DNA of 34,753 nucleotides from Candidatus Cloacimonadota bacterium (lineage in GTDB: Bacteria; Cloacimonadota; Cloacimonadia; Cloacimonadales; JAFGVF01), in the NCBI GenBank assembly GCA_016838885.1, contig JAEKNW010000298.1, positions 1-34,753 of the forward strand, read 5' to 3'. The notes beneath the pieces were generated by a model. The model worked only from the letters and a program-made list of their open reading frames with translations, ran no database searches and was not told the DNA's origin. Shown piece by piece: positions 16,376-26,700 of this stretch. Positions within the stretch are counted from its first letter, which is position 1, and each line of letters starts with the position of its first letter. A program made the position numbers and the translations under genes.

Positions 16376-16852
16376 ATGGCAACAAAAAACAATAATGATA
16401 GATTGCGTGAAATAAAAAATAGAAAGGCAAAACATGAATATTATTTCTTAGAGACTTATGAGGCTGGCATTGTCTTAAAAGGTACAGAAATAAAATCCAT
16501 AAGACAAGGGAAAGTTAGTTTCAAGGATAGTTTTGCGCGTGTTGATAAAGAGGGAGAGGTATGGTTACTTAACTTACACATCTCACCTTATGAGAAATCA
16601 ACATATTTTAATCATGAAGCAACACGACCTAGGAAATTATTACTTAACAGAAGGGAAATTAAGAAAATTAACACGAAAATAATTGAGGGTGGCATGACTT
16701 TAATCCCTGCTTCGATATATATCAATGAGAAGAGTATTTGTAAGGTAGAATTAGCCTTAGCTAAAGGTAAGAAGAACTATGATAAACGAGAAGTATTGCA
16801 GAAAAAAGATCAGCAACGTGATGTTGATAGAGCCAAGAAAATGACATTTTAG
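16376..16852 (+). CDS. smpB: SsrA-binding protein (trans-translation factor)
   Basis: Binds tmRNA and delivers it to stalled ribosomes. It shows the family core AKHEYYFLETYEAGIVLKGTEIKSIRQGKVSFKDSFARV (about 19-57), the HISPYEKSTYFNHEATRPRKLLLNRREI stretch and the basic tail (KGKKNYDKREVLQKKDQQRDVDRAKK), which in the ribosome enters the decoding site. The 158-aa length is normal. GGAGAG lies 12 bases upstream. The tmRNA gene ssrA, sometimes nearby, was not found in the window. The amidase gene begins 2 bp after its stop. Confidence 0.97.
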   Translation: MATKNNNDRLREIKNRKAKHEYYFLETYEAGIVLKGTEIKSIRQGKVSFKDSFARVDKEGEVWLLNLHISPYEKSTYFNHEATRPRKLLLNRREIKKINTKIIEGGMTLIPASIYINEKSICKVELALAKGKKNYDKREVLQKKDQQRDVDRAKKMTF

Positions 16853-16854
16853 GG

Positions 16855-18012
16855 ATGCAAATGCAGAATAAAAATTTATTCCTAATTTTAGCTTTGCTGC
16901 TTTGTGTCTCTTTCTTATCAGCACAAATAAAAGTTCAGTTTACTGATAGTGATGAATACTACTTGCTTGAGACTTTTGAGCATAAGAAACTAAACTATTT
17001 TAAGCTTGCAGATTTTAATGCCATAGTTAAAGGACAAATGAAAGAGATTCTTTTAGATGATCGTCTTCATTTCTATGTCTTTAAAAAGGAGATTTCTTTT
17101 TGTATAGAAAGTTCTTTTGCTCACGTAGCCAGTTACAATAATAAAACAGGTTTATTGGAGGATGAATACTATAACTTCTATTATCCAATAAGCTATATAA
17201 AAGGTGAGTATTCTCTCCCAGAACATTTTTTACTAGATGTATTTCCTCAAATATTCCCTAACTCTGTCTATTATGAAGATGGTTTTTTGTTATTGAATCA
17301 AAGAAATAATTCATCCATCAAAGTTATCGTTCTTGATCCGGGGCATGGGGGAAAGGATCCTGGAGCTGAAGGAGCTAATGGATTACAAGAAAAACATATA
17401 GTTCTAAATATTGCCAAGAAATTGAAAGTTAGAATTGAAGAAGAATTAGATGTTAGAGTCTTATTAACCAGAGAAGATGATTCTTTTGTATCATTGAAGG
17501 ATAGGACCTTATTCGCAAACGCTAATAATGCGGATCTTTTCATCTCAATTCATACAAATGCAGCAGAAAATAAAAAAGCTCATGGAATAGAGGTCTATTA
17601 TCTATCGGAAGCAAAAAATGATGAATCAAGAGCAGCTCAAGCTCTAGAGAATGCTGTTGTTATCGAATTTGAAGGGGAAGAAGCCTTACAGGAATATTCT
17701 CAAGCAGATTATGTGATTAGTGATTTAATCCAATCTGCCCAACTGATAGAGAGTATAAATTTAGCTTATAAGTTTCAAAATAATTTAGTTCTAGAAACTG
17801 AAGCTTCAGATCGAGGAGTTAAATCTGCTAATTTCTTTGTTTTGCGTGGAGCCTTTATGCCATCTATTCTCGTAGAGCTAGGCTTTATCTCAAACTTCGA
17901 AGAGGGGAAGAAGCTTAACAAAGAAAACTATCAAGATAATTTAGTGGAGAGTATGTTTTATGGTATAAAATCTTTCAAGCTTCATTATGACAGGAATAAC
18001 AGTTTAGAGTGA
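16855..18012 (+). CDS. N-acetylmuramoyl-L-alanine amidase (Amidase_3)
   Basis: A periplasmic zinc hydrolase that cuts the amide bond between MurNAc and the stem peptide. A signal peptide (about 1-23, ending FLSAQ) and an N-terminal domain of about 120 aa precede the catalytic domain (about 155-380). Zinc ligands and catalytic residues are visible: H in LDPGHGGKDPGAEG, E in LQEKHIVL, H in SIHTNA, and E in SILVELGFISN. It starts 2 bp after smpB and its TGA shares a base with the ATG of the next gene. It most likely serves cell division or wall turnover; AmiC-type is the nearest description, but no AMIN domain was recognised. Confidence 0.93.
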   Translation: MQMQNKNLFLILALLLCVSFLSAQIKVQFTDSDEYYLLETFEHKKLNYFKLADFNAIVKGQMKEILLDDRLHFYVFKKEISFCIESSFAHVASYNNKTGLLEDEYYNFYYPISYIKGEYSLPEHFLLDVFPQIFPNSVYYEDGFLLLNQRNNSSIKVIVLDPGHGGKDPGAEGANGLQEKHIVLNIAKKLKVRIEEELDVRVLLTREDDSFVSLKDRTLFANANNADLFISIHTNAAENKKAHGIEVYYLSEAKNDESRAAQALENAVVIEFEGEEALQEYSQADYVISDLIQSAQLIESINLAYKFQNNLVLETEASDRGVKSANFFVLRGAFMPSILVELGFISNFEEGKKLNKENYQDNLVESMFYGIKSFKLHYDRNNSLE

Positions 18013-18899
18013 TGAAAGAGATTCATCCCAAGCGACTAGTTCGTGAGAAAAGAATTAAAGACAGGTTAAAAGAAAAATCTCATATACATAAGAAAGCCCA
18101 CCCTTTTTCAAAGGTTGTTAAAGTTATTTTTGACACAATGGGTTTGACGGCTTTAGGATTCAGAAATACCCAAAGAATTGCATGTAAACATATTGAACTA
18201 TCTCATCCCAAGATTGGAAAAGAGTTTAATGATTTTAAGATTATGTTTATTTCAGATTTTCATCTTAATGGGAACCCATCTTTAATAAAACCAATAAAAA
18301 AGATTCTAAGAAAAGAGAGTGTTGATATTTATTTGTTGGGTGGCGATTATCAGGTGAATGCTTTTGGAAACTATACAGTCATAAAATCCCTCTATACTGA
18401 GCTCTTCAATGTTATCGATACTTCCAAAGTTTATGCTGTTTTGGGAAATCATGATGAATATAAAATTGCTGAGATTCTAAACGACTTAGGTGTTAATATG
18501 TTACTTAATGAGTTTATAACTATCAAAAGAGGTGATGAATCCATAATAATCACGGGTATCGATGATTCAGATCGTTATTATTCTCATGAATTTCCATCTT
18601 TACCAAAGAAAATTAATGATTATAAGATACTCTTGACTCATTCTCCCAATATCTATAAAGAAGCAGAAAAAGAAGGTTATGATCTTCTTCTTGCCGGTCA
18701 TACTCACTCAGGTCAAATCTGTTATCCGGGCGGGATTCCCATAGTTAGATTTACTAAATTTCCACACAAATACTCTTACTCTTTGTGGAAATACAAAACA
18801 ATGCAAGGATACACAACTGCCGGAGTTGGTAATACCTGGGTCAATGTCCGCTTCTTCTGTCCTCCGGAAATTGTGATTATTACACTTAAACCCAAATAA
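18012..18899 (+). CDS. Metallophosphoesterase (YkuE/calcineurin-like)
   Basis: The two-metal phosphoesterase motifs appear in order: SDFHL, GGDYQ, GNHDE, THSPN and GHTHSGQ. This matches the YkuE/UDP-diacylglucosamine-pyrophosphatase-like branch, but substrate cannot be assigned. I use the ATG at 18012, one codon after the track's GTG, because it overlaps the amidase stop as TGATG and gives 295 aa. A basic N-terminus (KRLVREKRIKDRLKEK) may associate with membrane lipids or nucleic acid; no membrane helix is obvious. The last codons (AAA CCC AAA TAA) are the beginning of MITE-like copy C, so the repeat provides the stop codon. Confidence 0.88.
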   Translation: MKEIHPKRLVREKRIKDRLKEKSHIHKKAHPFSKVVKVIFDTMGLTALGFRNTQRIACKHIELSHPKIGKEFNDFKIMFISDFHLNGNPSLIKPIKKILRKESVDIYLLGGDYQVNAFGNYTVIKSLYTELFNVIDTSKVYAVLGNHDEYKIAEILNDLGVNMLLNEFITIKRGDESIIITGIDDSDRYYSHEFPSLPKKINDYKILLTHSPNIYKEAEKEGYDLLLAGHTHSGQICYPGGIPIVRFTKFPHKYSYSLWKYKTMQGYTTAGVGNTWVNVRFFCPPEIVIITLKPK

Positions 18900-19001
18900 T
18901 GCAGTAGAATTTAGGGAAAAAGCGAATAGCACTATCTTCTTTTGCAAAAGTAAGCTACATAATTTCAGGAATATATATATTATATGCCTTAAACCCAAAT
19001 A
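18890..19001. mobile_element. MITE-like element, copy C (truncated, overlaps gene end)
   Basis: Begins with AACCCAAATAATGCAGTAG after a TAA flank, continues through the shared interior (GCGAATAGCACTATCTTCTTTTGCAAAAGTAAGC, then AGGAATATATATATTATATGCC) and stops halfway. It ends with a second CTTAAACCCAAATA in the same orientation; the 14-bp sequence occurs at 18885-18898 and 18988-19001. The right arm seen in copies A and F is absent. It covers the stop codon of the metallophosphoesterase gene and lies upstream of glgP. Confidence 0.75.
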
Positions 19002-19022
19002 AAAAAATTAACAATAAATTGC

Positions 19023-19050
19023 TTGCCTTTAAAACAGAAATTACTAGAAT
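19023..19050 (+). promoter_or_regulatory. Candidate promoter of glgP
   Basis: TTGCCT (19023-19028), a 16-bp spacer and TAGAAT (19045-19050), about 36 bp before the start codon and just downstream of MITE-like copy C. The -35 box is imperfect, so this is tentative. Confidence 0.35.
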
Positions 19051-19085
19051 GAAAAAGTAAAATAAGATTCAAAGGATATATTTAA

Positions 19086-21557
19086 ATGAATAGAGAAGAT
19101 TCAATATTTTTTTCAGATCAAATAGAACATAAACATAAAAGTTTGAGAGATAGGTTTTATTATCATTTGGAATACACAATGATCAAAGATAAAACAACTA
19201 TCAAAGCACGTGATATATATCAATCTTTAGCTTTAACCATCAAGGAAAATCTAATAGAAAAGTGGTTAAGAACAGATTATGAATATCATAAAAGTAACCG
19301 AAAAATGGTTAATTACTTATCCATGGAATTCTTGGTAGGCCGCTTAATGATAGACTCATTAAACAGTATGGGTATTTTGGAAGAGGTTCGTGAGTTAGTT
19401 AAAGAGCTAAACTATTCATTAAGTGATATTGAAGAGTTAGAACCGGATATGGGCTTGGGTTCAGGGGGATTAGGTAGATTAGCTGCTTGCTTCATGGATT
19501 CCTTAGCTACCCATAACTATCCTGCGATGGGTTATGGAATTAGATATGAGTTTGGTATTTTCAAGCAGTTAATTAGACAAGGTTATCAAGTTGAAGAACC
19601 TGATAACTGGCTACGAGCGGGAAATCCATGGGAGATTAGAAGACCTGAGATTACTTATAGAGTTAAATTTGGTGGTCGGGTTGAACATTACCAGCGGGAA
19701 GATGGCAAAATCTTATATTACTGGGTTGATACAGAAGATATCATGGCAGTTGCTTGGGATATTCCTGTCTTAGGCTATGAAACTAACAATGTGAATACCC
19801 TTAGATTATGGCAAGCTCAAGCTACAGATGATTTCGATTTTGATTACTTTAATACAGGTGATTATATAAAAGCGGTTGAAAAGAAAAACATTTCAGAGAA
19901 TATTTCAAAAGTTCTTTATCCTAATGATAACTTCCATCTAGGAAAAGTGTTAAGACTTAAACAAGAGTATTTCTTTGTCTCAGCAACACTTCAAGATATT
20001 TTTGCAAATTTCAAGAAGCATTGTCGTGATTTTAATCAAATCCCTGATAAAATTGCTATTCAATTAAATGATACTCATCCTGCTTTAGCAATACCTGAAC
20101 TGATGAGAATATTAATTGATCAAGAAAGATTAGAATGGGATAAAGCCTGGGAAATTACTAAAAAAACTATTGCTTATACTAATCATACTGTCTTACCTGA
20201 AGCCCTAGAAAAGTGGGGATATAACTTGCTTCAAGAGCTCCTTCCTCGTCATCTTCAGATTATCCAAGAAATTAATCTCAATCTTCTTAATAGAGTCAAT
20301 AAGCTCTATCCCGGTAATATGTATAAGCTAAAGACAATGTCAATTATTGAAGAAGGCCAGCAAAAACATGTTCGAATGGCTAACCTTTGTATTGAAGGAT
20401 CATTCTCTGTTAATGGTGTAGCTAAGCTACATTCTGAAATTATTAAAGAAAAGATATTCAAAGATTTCTATGAGTTATATCCTGAAAAATTCAATAATAA
20501 AACCAATGGCATCACCCAAAGGAGGTGGTTAGATTCCTGTAATAAGCATTTAGCAAGCTATATCACTTCTTTGATTGGAGATGCTTGGAAGAAAGATCTC
20601 TTTGAGTTAAAAAAACTTGAGGAATTTTATGATAATGATGATGTCCTAAATCATATTAGAGAGCATAAATTAATAAATAAAAAGCGGCTAACCAAAAGAA
20701 TATATAAACTAACCGGTGTCCGCGTTAACCCTAATTCACTTTTTGATGTTCAAGTCAAAAGAATGCATGAATATAAAAGACAATTGTTAAATATCTTACA
20801 TATTATTCATCTTTATAATAAGATTAAAGAGAATCCTGAAGCTGATTGGACCCCTAGAACTATTATTTTCTCAGGTAAAGCAGCGCCTAGTTACTATGTT
20901 GCCAAAAACATCATAAAGTTGATAAATGCTGTTGGAGTCAAAATCAACTCTGATCTCCAAATAAAAGACCTTCTCAAAGTTGTCTTTATTCCAAACTACT
21001 CAGTCTCTCTGGCTGAGATTATAATCCCAGCTGCAGACTTATCAGAACAAATTTCAACAGCCGGTTTCGAAGCCTCAGGTACCGGGAATATGAAATTCGC
21101 ACTCAACGGTGCTCTCACTGTTGGTACTCTCGACGGTGCTAATGTGGAGATGAAAGAGGAGTTCGGAGACGAAAATATTTATATTTTTGGCTTGAAAGCA
21201 GAGGATGTAGTCCGGATGAAACAAGAAGGCTATTATCCGGAAAATTACTATAACTCAGATGCTAGTTTAAAAAAAGTTCTTGATATGATTAAATACGATT
21301 ATTTTAATCAGACTGAACCCGGTATTTTTCAACCAATTTTAGATACACTTTTAAAGAATGGAGACTACTTTATGGTATTAGCTGATTTTCATTCTTACTG
21401 TGAGATGAATGATACTATTTCTAATGATTTTAAAGATACTAAATTATGGTATAACAAAGTTCTTCTGAATATCGCTAGGTCAGGAAAATTCTCTTCTGAT
21501 AGAACCATCCATGAATATGCCAAAGATATCTGGAATCTGCAGCCTTTAAAGGTCTGA
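19086..21557 (+). CDS. glgP: Glycogen/starch phosphorylase
   Basis: Releases glucose-1-phosphate from alpha-1,4-glucan using phosphate and pyridoxal phosphate. The 823-aa length is typical. Recognisable blocks are NYLSMEFLVGRLM, GLGSGGLGRLAACFMDS, YGIRYEFGIF, QLNDTHPALAIPELMR, GVAKLHSEIIK, FNNKTNGITQRRWL, DVQVKRMHEYKRQLLN and the PLP-lysine segment EASGTGNMKFALNGALTVGTLDGANVEM. The full catalytic set is present, so it should be active. AAAGGA about 10 bases upstream supports the start. It is a single gene between two repeat copies; no other glycogen gene is nearby. The cell therefore stores, or takes in, an alpha-glucan as a carbon reserve. Confidence 0.97.
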   Translation: MNREDSIFFSDQIEHKHKSLRDRFYYHLEYTMIKDKTTIKARDIYQSLALTIKENLIEKWLRTDYEYHKSNRKMVNYLSMEFLVGRLMIDSLNSMGILEEVRELVKELNYSLSDIEELEPDMGLGSGGLGRLAACFMDSLATHNYPAMGYGIRYEFGIFKQLIRQGYQVEEPDNWLRAGNPWEIRRPEITYRVKFGGRVEHYQREDGKILYYWVDTEDIMAVAWDIPVLGYETNNVNTLRLWQAQATDDFDFDYFNTGDYIKAVEKKNISENISKVLYPNDNFHLGKVLRLKQEYFFVSATLQDIFANFKKHCRDFNQIPDKIAIQLNDTHPALAIPELMRILIDQERLEWDKAWEITKKTIAYTNHTVLPEALEKWGYNLLQELLPRHLQIIQEINLNLLNRVNKLYPGNMYKLKTMSIIEEGQQKHVRMANLCIEGSFSVNGVAKLHSEIIKEKIFKDFYELYPEKFNNKTNGITQRRWLDSCNKHLASYITSLIGDAWKKDLFELKKLEEFYDNDDVLNHIREHKLINKKRLTKRIYKLTGVRVNPNSLFDVQVKRMHEYKRQLLNILHIIHLYNKIKENPEADWTPRTIIFSGKAAPSYYVAKNIIKLINAVGVKINSDLQIKDLLKVVFIPNYSVSLAEIIIPAADLSEQISTAGFEASGTGNMKFALNGALTVGTLDGANVEMKEEFGDENIYIFGLKAEDVVRMKQEGYYPENYYNSDASLKKVLDMIKYDYFNQTEPGIFQPILDTLLKNGDYFMVLADFHSYCEMNDTISNDFKDTKLWYNKVLLNIARSGKFSSDRTIHEYAKDIWNLQPLKV

Positions 21558-21571
21558 ACTTAGAAACATTG

Positions 21572-21592
21572 GGGCGTATCCACTATACGCCC
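21572..21592 (+). terminator. Hairpin after glgP
   Basis: GGGCGTAT and ATACGCCC form a perfect 8-bp GC-rich stem with a 5-nt loop, 14 bp past the glgP stop. Only a short TTA follows, so termination may be weak or depend on the hairpins in the repeats just behind it. Confidence 0.55.
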
Positions 21593-21593
21593 T

Positions 21594-21640
21594 TAAACCC
21601 AAATGGTGCAATAGGCCTTTGCGAATAGCACTCTTCATCA
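21594..21640. repeat. MITE-like fragment, copy D
   Basis: TAA-AACCCAAATGGTGCAATAGG, followed by CTTTGCGAATAGCACTCTTC, matches the left arm of the family with several changes. No right arm follows before copy E begins at 21686. It looks like an old, partly deleted copy; the right boundary is approximate. Confidence 0.55.
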
Positions 21641-21685
21641 AATATTCTTACCTTTATAGATTTCTTTCTTCTATCTCTTTGTTTA

Positions 21686-21779
21686 ACCCGAATGGTGCAG
21701 TAGAGCTTTAGAGAAGAGTGCAGATTCTTTTGCAAAAGAATATAGTGCTATTCTCAAAGATCTACTGCATTATTTGGGA
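21686..21779. mobile_element. MITE-like element, copy E (94 bp, complete)
   Basis: Bounded by ACCCGAATGGTGCAGTAGA and TCTACTGCATTATTTGGGA and by TTA on both sides (21683-21685, 21780-21782). The inner arms also match (CTTTAGAGAAGAGTGCA against TGCTATTCTCAAAGA), and the centre is the perfect palindrome ATTCTTTTGCAAAAGAAT. It equals the reverse complement of copy A without the AT-rich core of roughly 60 bp. It lies between the convergent glgP and receiver genes, where its hairpin could act on both transcripts. Confidence 0.85.
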
Positions 21780-21796
21780 TTAAATAAATGATTTTC

Positions 21797-22171
21797 TTAT
21801 TCAGTAGAAAGAATCATTTCCAGAGTCTCTAAGAGAGTATCCTGGGAGATAGGTTTAGTTAGATAGTAATCACAGCCAGCATTGAGAGCAATTATTTTTT
21901 CTTCAGGGTAAGCATAAGCTGTCAGGGCAATGATAGGCTTTTTATAATCTAATTTTCTTATTTCGCTAGTAGCTTCTATACCATCAATAAGAGGCATTTT
22001 TATATCCATCAAAATAGCATCAATTCTATCAGCTTCATGCTTGATAACTTCAATTGCCTCTGCTCCGTTTTCAGCGTGTATAATATCATAATGCCTAGAT
22101 ATGTAAGCTTGAACTAGGGTGAAGTTGTCCGGTTGATCTTCAGCAACCAAAATTAGTTTCTTATTTGTCAT
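21797..22171 (-). CDS. Stand-alone response-regulator receiver domain
   Basis: A single REC domain of 124 aa. It shows the acidic pair in VAEDQPDN (E11, D12), the phosphoacceptor D56 (AILMDIKMP), T84 in ALTAY and K106 in YYLTKPIS. No output domain follows, as in CheY- or Spo0F-like relay proteins. It is last in a three-gene set and overlaps the end of the 536-aa kinase by 11 bp, so it is most likely phosphorylated by these kinases. The target, such as a DNA-binding regulator, motor or enzyme, is not in the window. Confidence 0.92.
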   Translation of the reverse strand: MTNKKLILVAEDQPDNFTLVQAYISRHYDIIHAENGAEAIEVIKHEADRIDAILMDIKMPLIDGIEATSEIRKLDYKKPIIALTAYAYPEEKIIALNAGCDYYLTKPISQDTLLETLEMILSTE

Positions 22172-23771
22172 GTTTCTCTCCTTGAGTGATGTATGAATAG
22201 GGTAATTCTAGATAAAATGTTGTACCTTGATTTAGCGATGACTCAACAGTAATTCTACCGTTAAGCAGTTTGCATAATGCTTGGCATATTGAAAGTCCTA
22301 GGCCTGAACCTGCTTTTAATGAGTCCAATTTGTGAAAACGGTCAAAGATGATTTGCAGGTTTTCTTGGGCTATACCAATTCCTGTATCTTTCACGAACAA
22401 AGTAATCTTATCAGTATCATGGGAATGTATTCCAAAATCGATATAGCCTCTATTTGTGAATTTAAAGGCATTGGTTAATAAGTTTGAGATAATTTGAGAA
22501 AGTTTATTCTCATCGGTTTCAAGTGGAAGTGAAGAAATGTTTTGAGTTGATAATCTTAATGAAACTTTATCATTATCTATCTGTTTGAATTTTCTGAACG
22601 CATCATTTAAAAAACTAATCAAATCGATTTTGCAATAATTCAAAGTTAAACTCTTTGATTCTATCAAAGAGTAGATTAGGATATCATCTATGATATTAAG
22701 CAAAAAAACATTATTAGTTTGGATTATGTTAATATAATTATTGATTTGAGATTGGTCTTTAACATCTTTTAGAACAGAAGAGAAGCCTACGATAGCATTG
22801 AGGGGTGTTCTAATTTCATGACTTACATGAGCTAAGAAAGAAGATTTCAATTTATCACTCTCTTCAGCTTTTTCCTTAGCAATTTCTAACTCCATCATTT
22901 TATTTGAGAGAGTTTGATTGAGTACATTTAATTCTTGATTTTTCTTTGCTAGGGATTTTTGATACCTAATAATGCTTGTAATATCACTAATTATACATAC
23001 AACGCCAATAATGTTTCCATCACTGTCATAGTTTGGAGAATATACTTCGCGAGTAAAGCCACTCAAGTTGGTAATTGGATTGATGAACTCTACGGATTCC
23101 AAGATTACTACTTCACCTTGAAGAGCTCGCTTTAAACCATCTGTAACTTCAGAGTATGTCCCTTGATTAAATATTTCTGTAGTATGTTTGCCTATAACTT
23201 CACTAGCAGGGAGACCAGTTGTCTTTGCCATGAAGTTGTTCCAAACCGTATAACGTAAGTCTTTATCATAAACTATGATTCCTTCAGAAGCATTTTGAAT
23301 AAGGTTCTGATTAAATATTAAAGAGTCTTTCAGTTGTTTATTCACAATAGAATGTTCATTTTCTAATTCAATAAATTCGGTGTCATCGTAAATAACGGAA
23401 AAAAGATATAATTTGTTATTTAGGGTGATTTTACTACTATGAACTCTTACTGTCCTGATGGAATCATCTGCTAACTTATGATTAAAAATAAAGGAAAATC
23501 TGTTATTCTCTCTAACTTCGTTAAATCTTTTAACTATCTCTTCTCGTGAGAGAATATTAATCTCAAAGATTGTCATGCTTAAGAGAATATCCTTGGGATA
23601 CTTATAAAATTCAACAGCACTTTTGTTGGCATCAACAATTCTTCCGTTATCAGGATCCATTATAAGTATGATTGATAAGTTATCATCAAATAGGTGATTA
23701 CACTCTTGTCTTATGAGAGATAAATCATTGGGGCAATCAACAACTTGATTAGAATTGTTATTTTCCATCAT
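22161..23771 (-). CDS. Cytoplasmic PAS-PAS sensor histidine kinase
   Basis: A 536-aa kinase without membrane segments. Two PAS domains (about 28-140 and 155-272) precede a coiled coil (about 270-305), the HisKA domain with H318 ([19 protein letters not shown]) and the ATPase domain with [20 protein letters not shown] and [10 protein letters not shown]. The second PAS ([19 protein letters not shown]...) is typical of ligand- or redox-sensing PAS folds, but no cofactor motif is clear. The gene overlaps the upstream hybrid kinase by 14 bp and the downstream receiver by 11 bp. Unlike its neighbour it has no receiver of its own, so the following stand-alone receiver is a natural partner. Confidence 0.93.
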   Translation of the reverse strand: MMENNNSNQVVDCPNDLSLIRQECNHLFDDNLSIILIMDPDNGRIVDANKSAVEFYKYPKDILLSMTIFEINILSREEIVKRFNEVRENNRFSFIFNHKLADDSIRTVRVHSSKITLNNKLYLFSVIYDDTEFIELENEHSIVNKQLKDSLIFNQNLIQNASEGIIVYDKDLRYTVWNNFMAKTTGLPASEVIGKHTTEIFNQGTYSEVTDGLKRALQGEVVILESVEFINPITNLSGFTREVYSPNYDSDGNIIGVVCIISDITSIIRYQKSLAKKNQELNVLNQTLSNKMMELEIAKEKAEESDKLKSSFLAHVSHEIRTPLNAIVGFSSVLKDVKDQSQINNYINIIQTNNVFLLNIIDDILIYSLIESKSLTLNYCKIDLISFLNDAFRKFKQIDNDKVSLRLSTQNISSLPLETDENKLSQIISNLLTNAFKFTNRGYIDFGIHSHDTDKITLFVKDTGIGIAQENLQIIFDRFHKLDSLKAGSGLGLSICQALCKLLNGRITVESSLNQGTTFYLELPYSYITQGEKHDK

Positions 23772-26700
23772 CTTGGTTCTCCAAATATTTCTTGAATATT
23801 TTTATAAGTTCTCTTTTTATAATTGGTTTAGATAAAAAATCATCCATTCCTGCAACTATGCATCTTTCTTTATCTTCTGTTACAACATTGGCTGTTAAAG
23901 CTATAATTGGTATTTTATGGTTAATGTCGATCTTTCTCATTAGCTCTGTAGCTGTAAGACCATCCATTTCAGGCATAGTTAAATCCATAAAAACTATATC
24001 AAACTCGTTTGCCAAAAATAAGTCGTAAGCAATTTTTCCATTTTCAGCTTTAAAGATAAGGGCATTGGGTATCAATCTATTGATGATAATAGTTATCAAC
24101 TTCATATTCAAATCATTATCTTCGGCAATAAGAATATTCAGCGGAGTCTCTACATTTATAGATTCAGTATTATGTTTGAGTTTCCCTTCAAGCTGTCTCT
24201 TTTGGAAATAGAGCCTATCTTCAGCCTTCATTAAGTATCTATATAACTCAGTTTGTTTCACAGGCTTAGATAATCTGAAGCTTAAGTCTAACTCCTCAGA
24301 AAGAGTCTTGATTAACTTATCATCTTCAGAGCTATAAAGAAGAATTATTGCTTGTTTTTCTTGAGTTAAGTTTAAATCGTCCCTGATGATTTTAATGGCA
24401 TCTAAACCAGTCATCTGAGGCATTAGATAATCAATAATAATCACATCATACTTTTTTCCTTCTTGTAATAGTTGGATAGCTTCTAATCCACTGTTGATAC
24501 AGGTTACCTCGATTTTCCAACTCTCCAATATACCCTTCAAGATTTGTAGATTATGTTGATTATCATCAACACATAGGATATTTTTTATACCTGCTATTTG
24601 CTCATGTTCAAATTTTGGTCCGTTTTCATATTCAACTTTAAATGAGAAGAAAAACTTTGAACCATTGTTAACTATACTAACAAATTCAATTTCTCCACCC
24701 ATCATCTTAACTAGATTATTGGAAATAATTAATCCTAAGCCGGTTCCACCAAATTTCCTAGTTGTAGAGGTATCTGCCTGAGAAAATGCTTGGAATAGTT
24801 TTGTTCTTTGCTCCTCTGATATTCCTATACCCGTATCACTAACTTCGAAGAATATTGTTCCTTGGTAATCGGTAAGTTTTTTGAAATCTACTTTGAGCTT
24901 AACTTCACCTTGAGAAGTAAATTTTACAGCATTAGAAAGAAGATTGATTATCACTTGTTTTAAGCGAATTGCATCAATTTCGACAAACCTGGGAATGGCG
25001 GGTGAAATCTCAACTAAAAATTCTAATCCCTTCTTGGCAGTGTTGTATTTTATAATATCTTCAGTTTGTTCTATCATCTCAACAATATCTGTCTTGAGGA
25101 TATCTAGCTCCAATTTACCTGCTTCAATCTTGGAAAAATCTAAAATATCATTGATGATATCTAACAAGGATTGAGCTGATGTCCTAGTATTTTCTGCATA
25201 TTCTTGCTGAATTTGTGAGAGATGAGTAGTCAATAACAACTCACTAAAACCAATAACTCCATTAAGAGGCGTTCTAATTTCATGACTCATATTGGCTAAG
25301 AACTGAGATTTAGCTTTACTGGCATAAAAAGCCTTTTCTGCATACTCCTCAGCTATCTTGGTTTTGTGAAGAAGTTGTTCGTTAGTTTTTTTGAGGTTTT
25401 TCTCACTTTCGATTCTGGCCATAATATTAACATAAATCTGAACAAAGAAATCTAAAAGTTCTTTATCCATCTCGGAAAATGTAGTATGTTTTCGAACAAA
25501 ATCAACTCCAACAAAACCTAAACATCTATCCCCTGAGAAAATAGGAGTTGTTATAATACTCAATATCCCTTGTGGTTCCAAGATCTCTCTTACTGATAAC
25601 TCATGATATGATGCAACATCTTCAATTGCTAGAGCTTGATTGTTTAGGTGAATATTTACCCAGTCTGTCGCAGCGGAAAAGGGAACATTTTGCAGATTGT
25701 CCAATTCGGGAGATATGCCTTCTCCGCACCACTCATAGGTGTTTGACATCTCCTTGTTAGCCAAATCATAATCAAAAATATAAGCTCTGTCCCCGTCAAA
25801 GAATTCTCCAATCTCTCCTAGAACTTTATTGATAGCATCAGCAATATCCACTGTGCATATTTTAATCAAATTGGTAGAAAAGTCTCTTAAAATACTCTGT
25901 AATTTATAGTAATATTGAAGTTTTTTCTGATACTTCTTTTGCTGGGTAATATCTATCATGAAAGTAAGATAATACTTTTCACCGCCAGTCTCGAAAATCT
26001 CTCCTGATAAAAGGCCATGGACAGGTTTTGAAACATGACTAGTAATGGTTATCTCAATATCCCTAATCATCCCATACTTGTCAATTAACTCTGCTATTGT
26101 GCCCTCTTCATTAAGGTAACTTATCTTTCTGTCTAAGAACTTATTATAATATCCAATAAAGTTTTCTTTGTTCATTTTAAATAGATTTAGAAAAGCAGAG
26201 TTAAGATCTACAAACTTCTTATCTTCATAAGAACTCAAAACAATCATGGTGAAATTGTTATTAAATAATCTGTTAAACTTTTCTAAATCAATTGTTTGTT
26301 GTTTTTCAAACTTAATTCTACGGGTGATATCACGAGCTGCTGCATAGATATGGTTATTTATTGTATTAGATCTCCACTCTATATAACGATAATCACCCTT
26401 AATTGTTCTGTAGCGATTAACAAACTGAGTAACTTCATCATCATATTTTAATCTTTCCATTGTCTCATAAGTAGCCTGTAAATCATCAGGATGAATGAAT
26501 TCAATAAATTTATGTGTTAAGAGATAGTCACGTGAATATCCCAAAGTGCTTTCCCAAGATTTATTAACTCTAATGAAATTTCCTTCAAGATCAGCAATAC
26601 AAAGTAAGTCTAAATTTATATCAAAAAAATTTGAGAGATCGATATTGGTATTACTAGATTCTAAAACAGGTTGAAATGTGATAACCAGGTATTCATCTTC

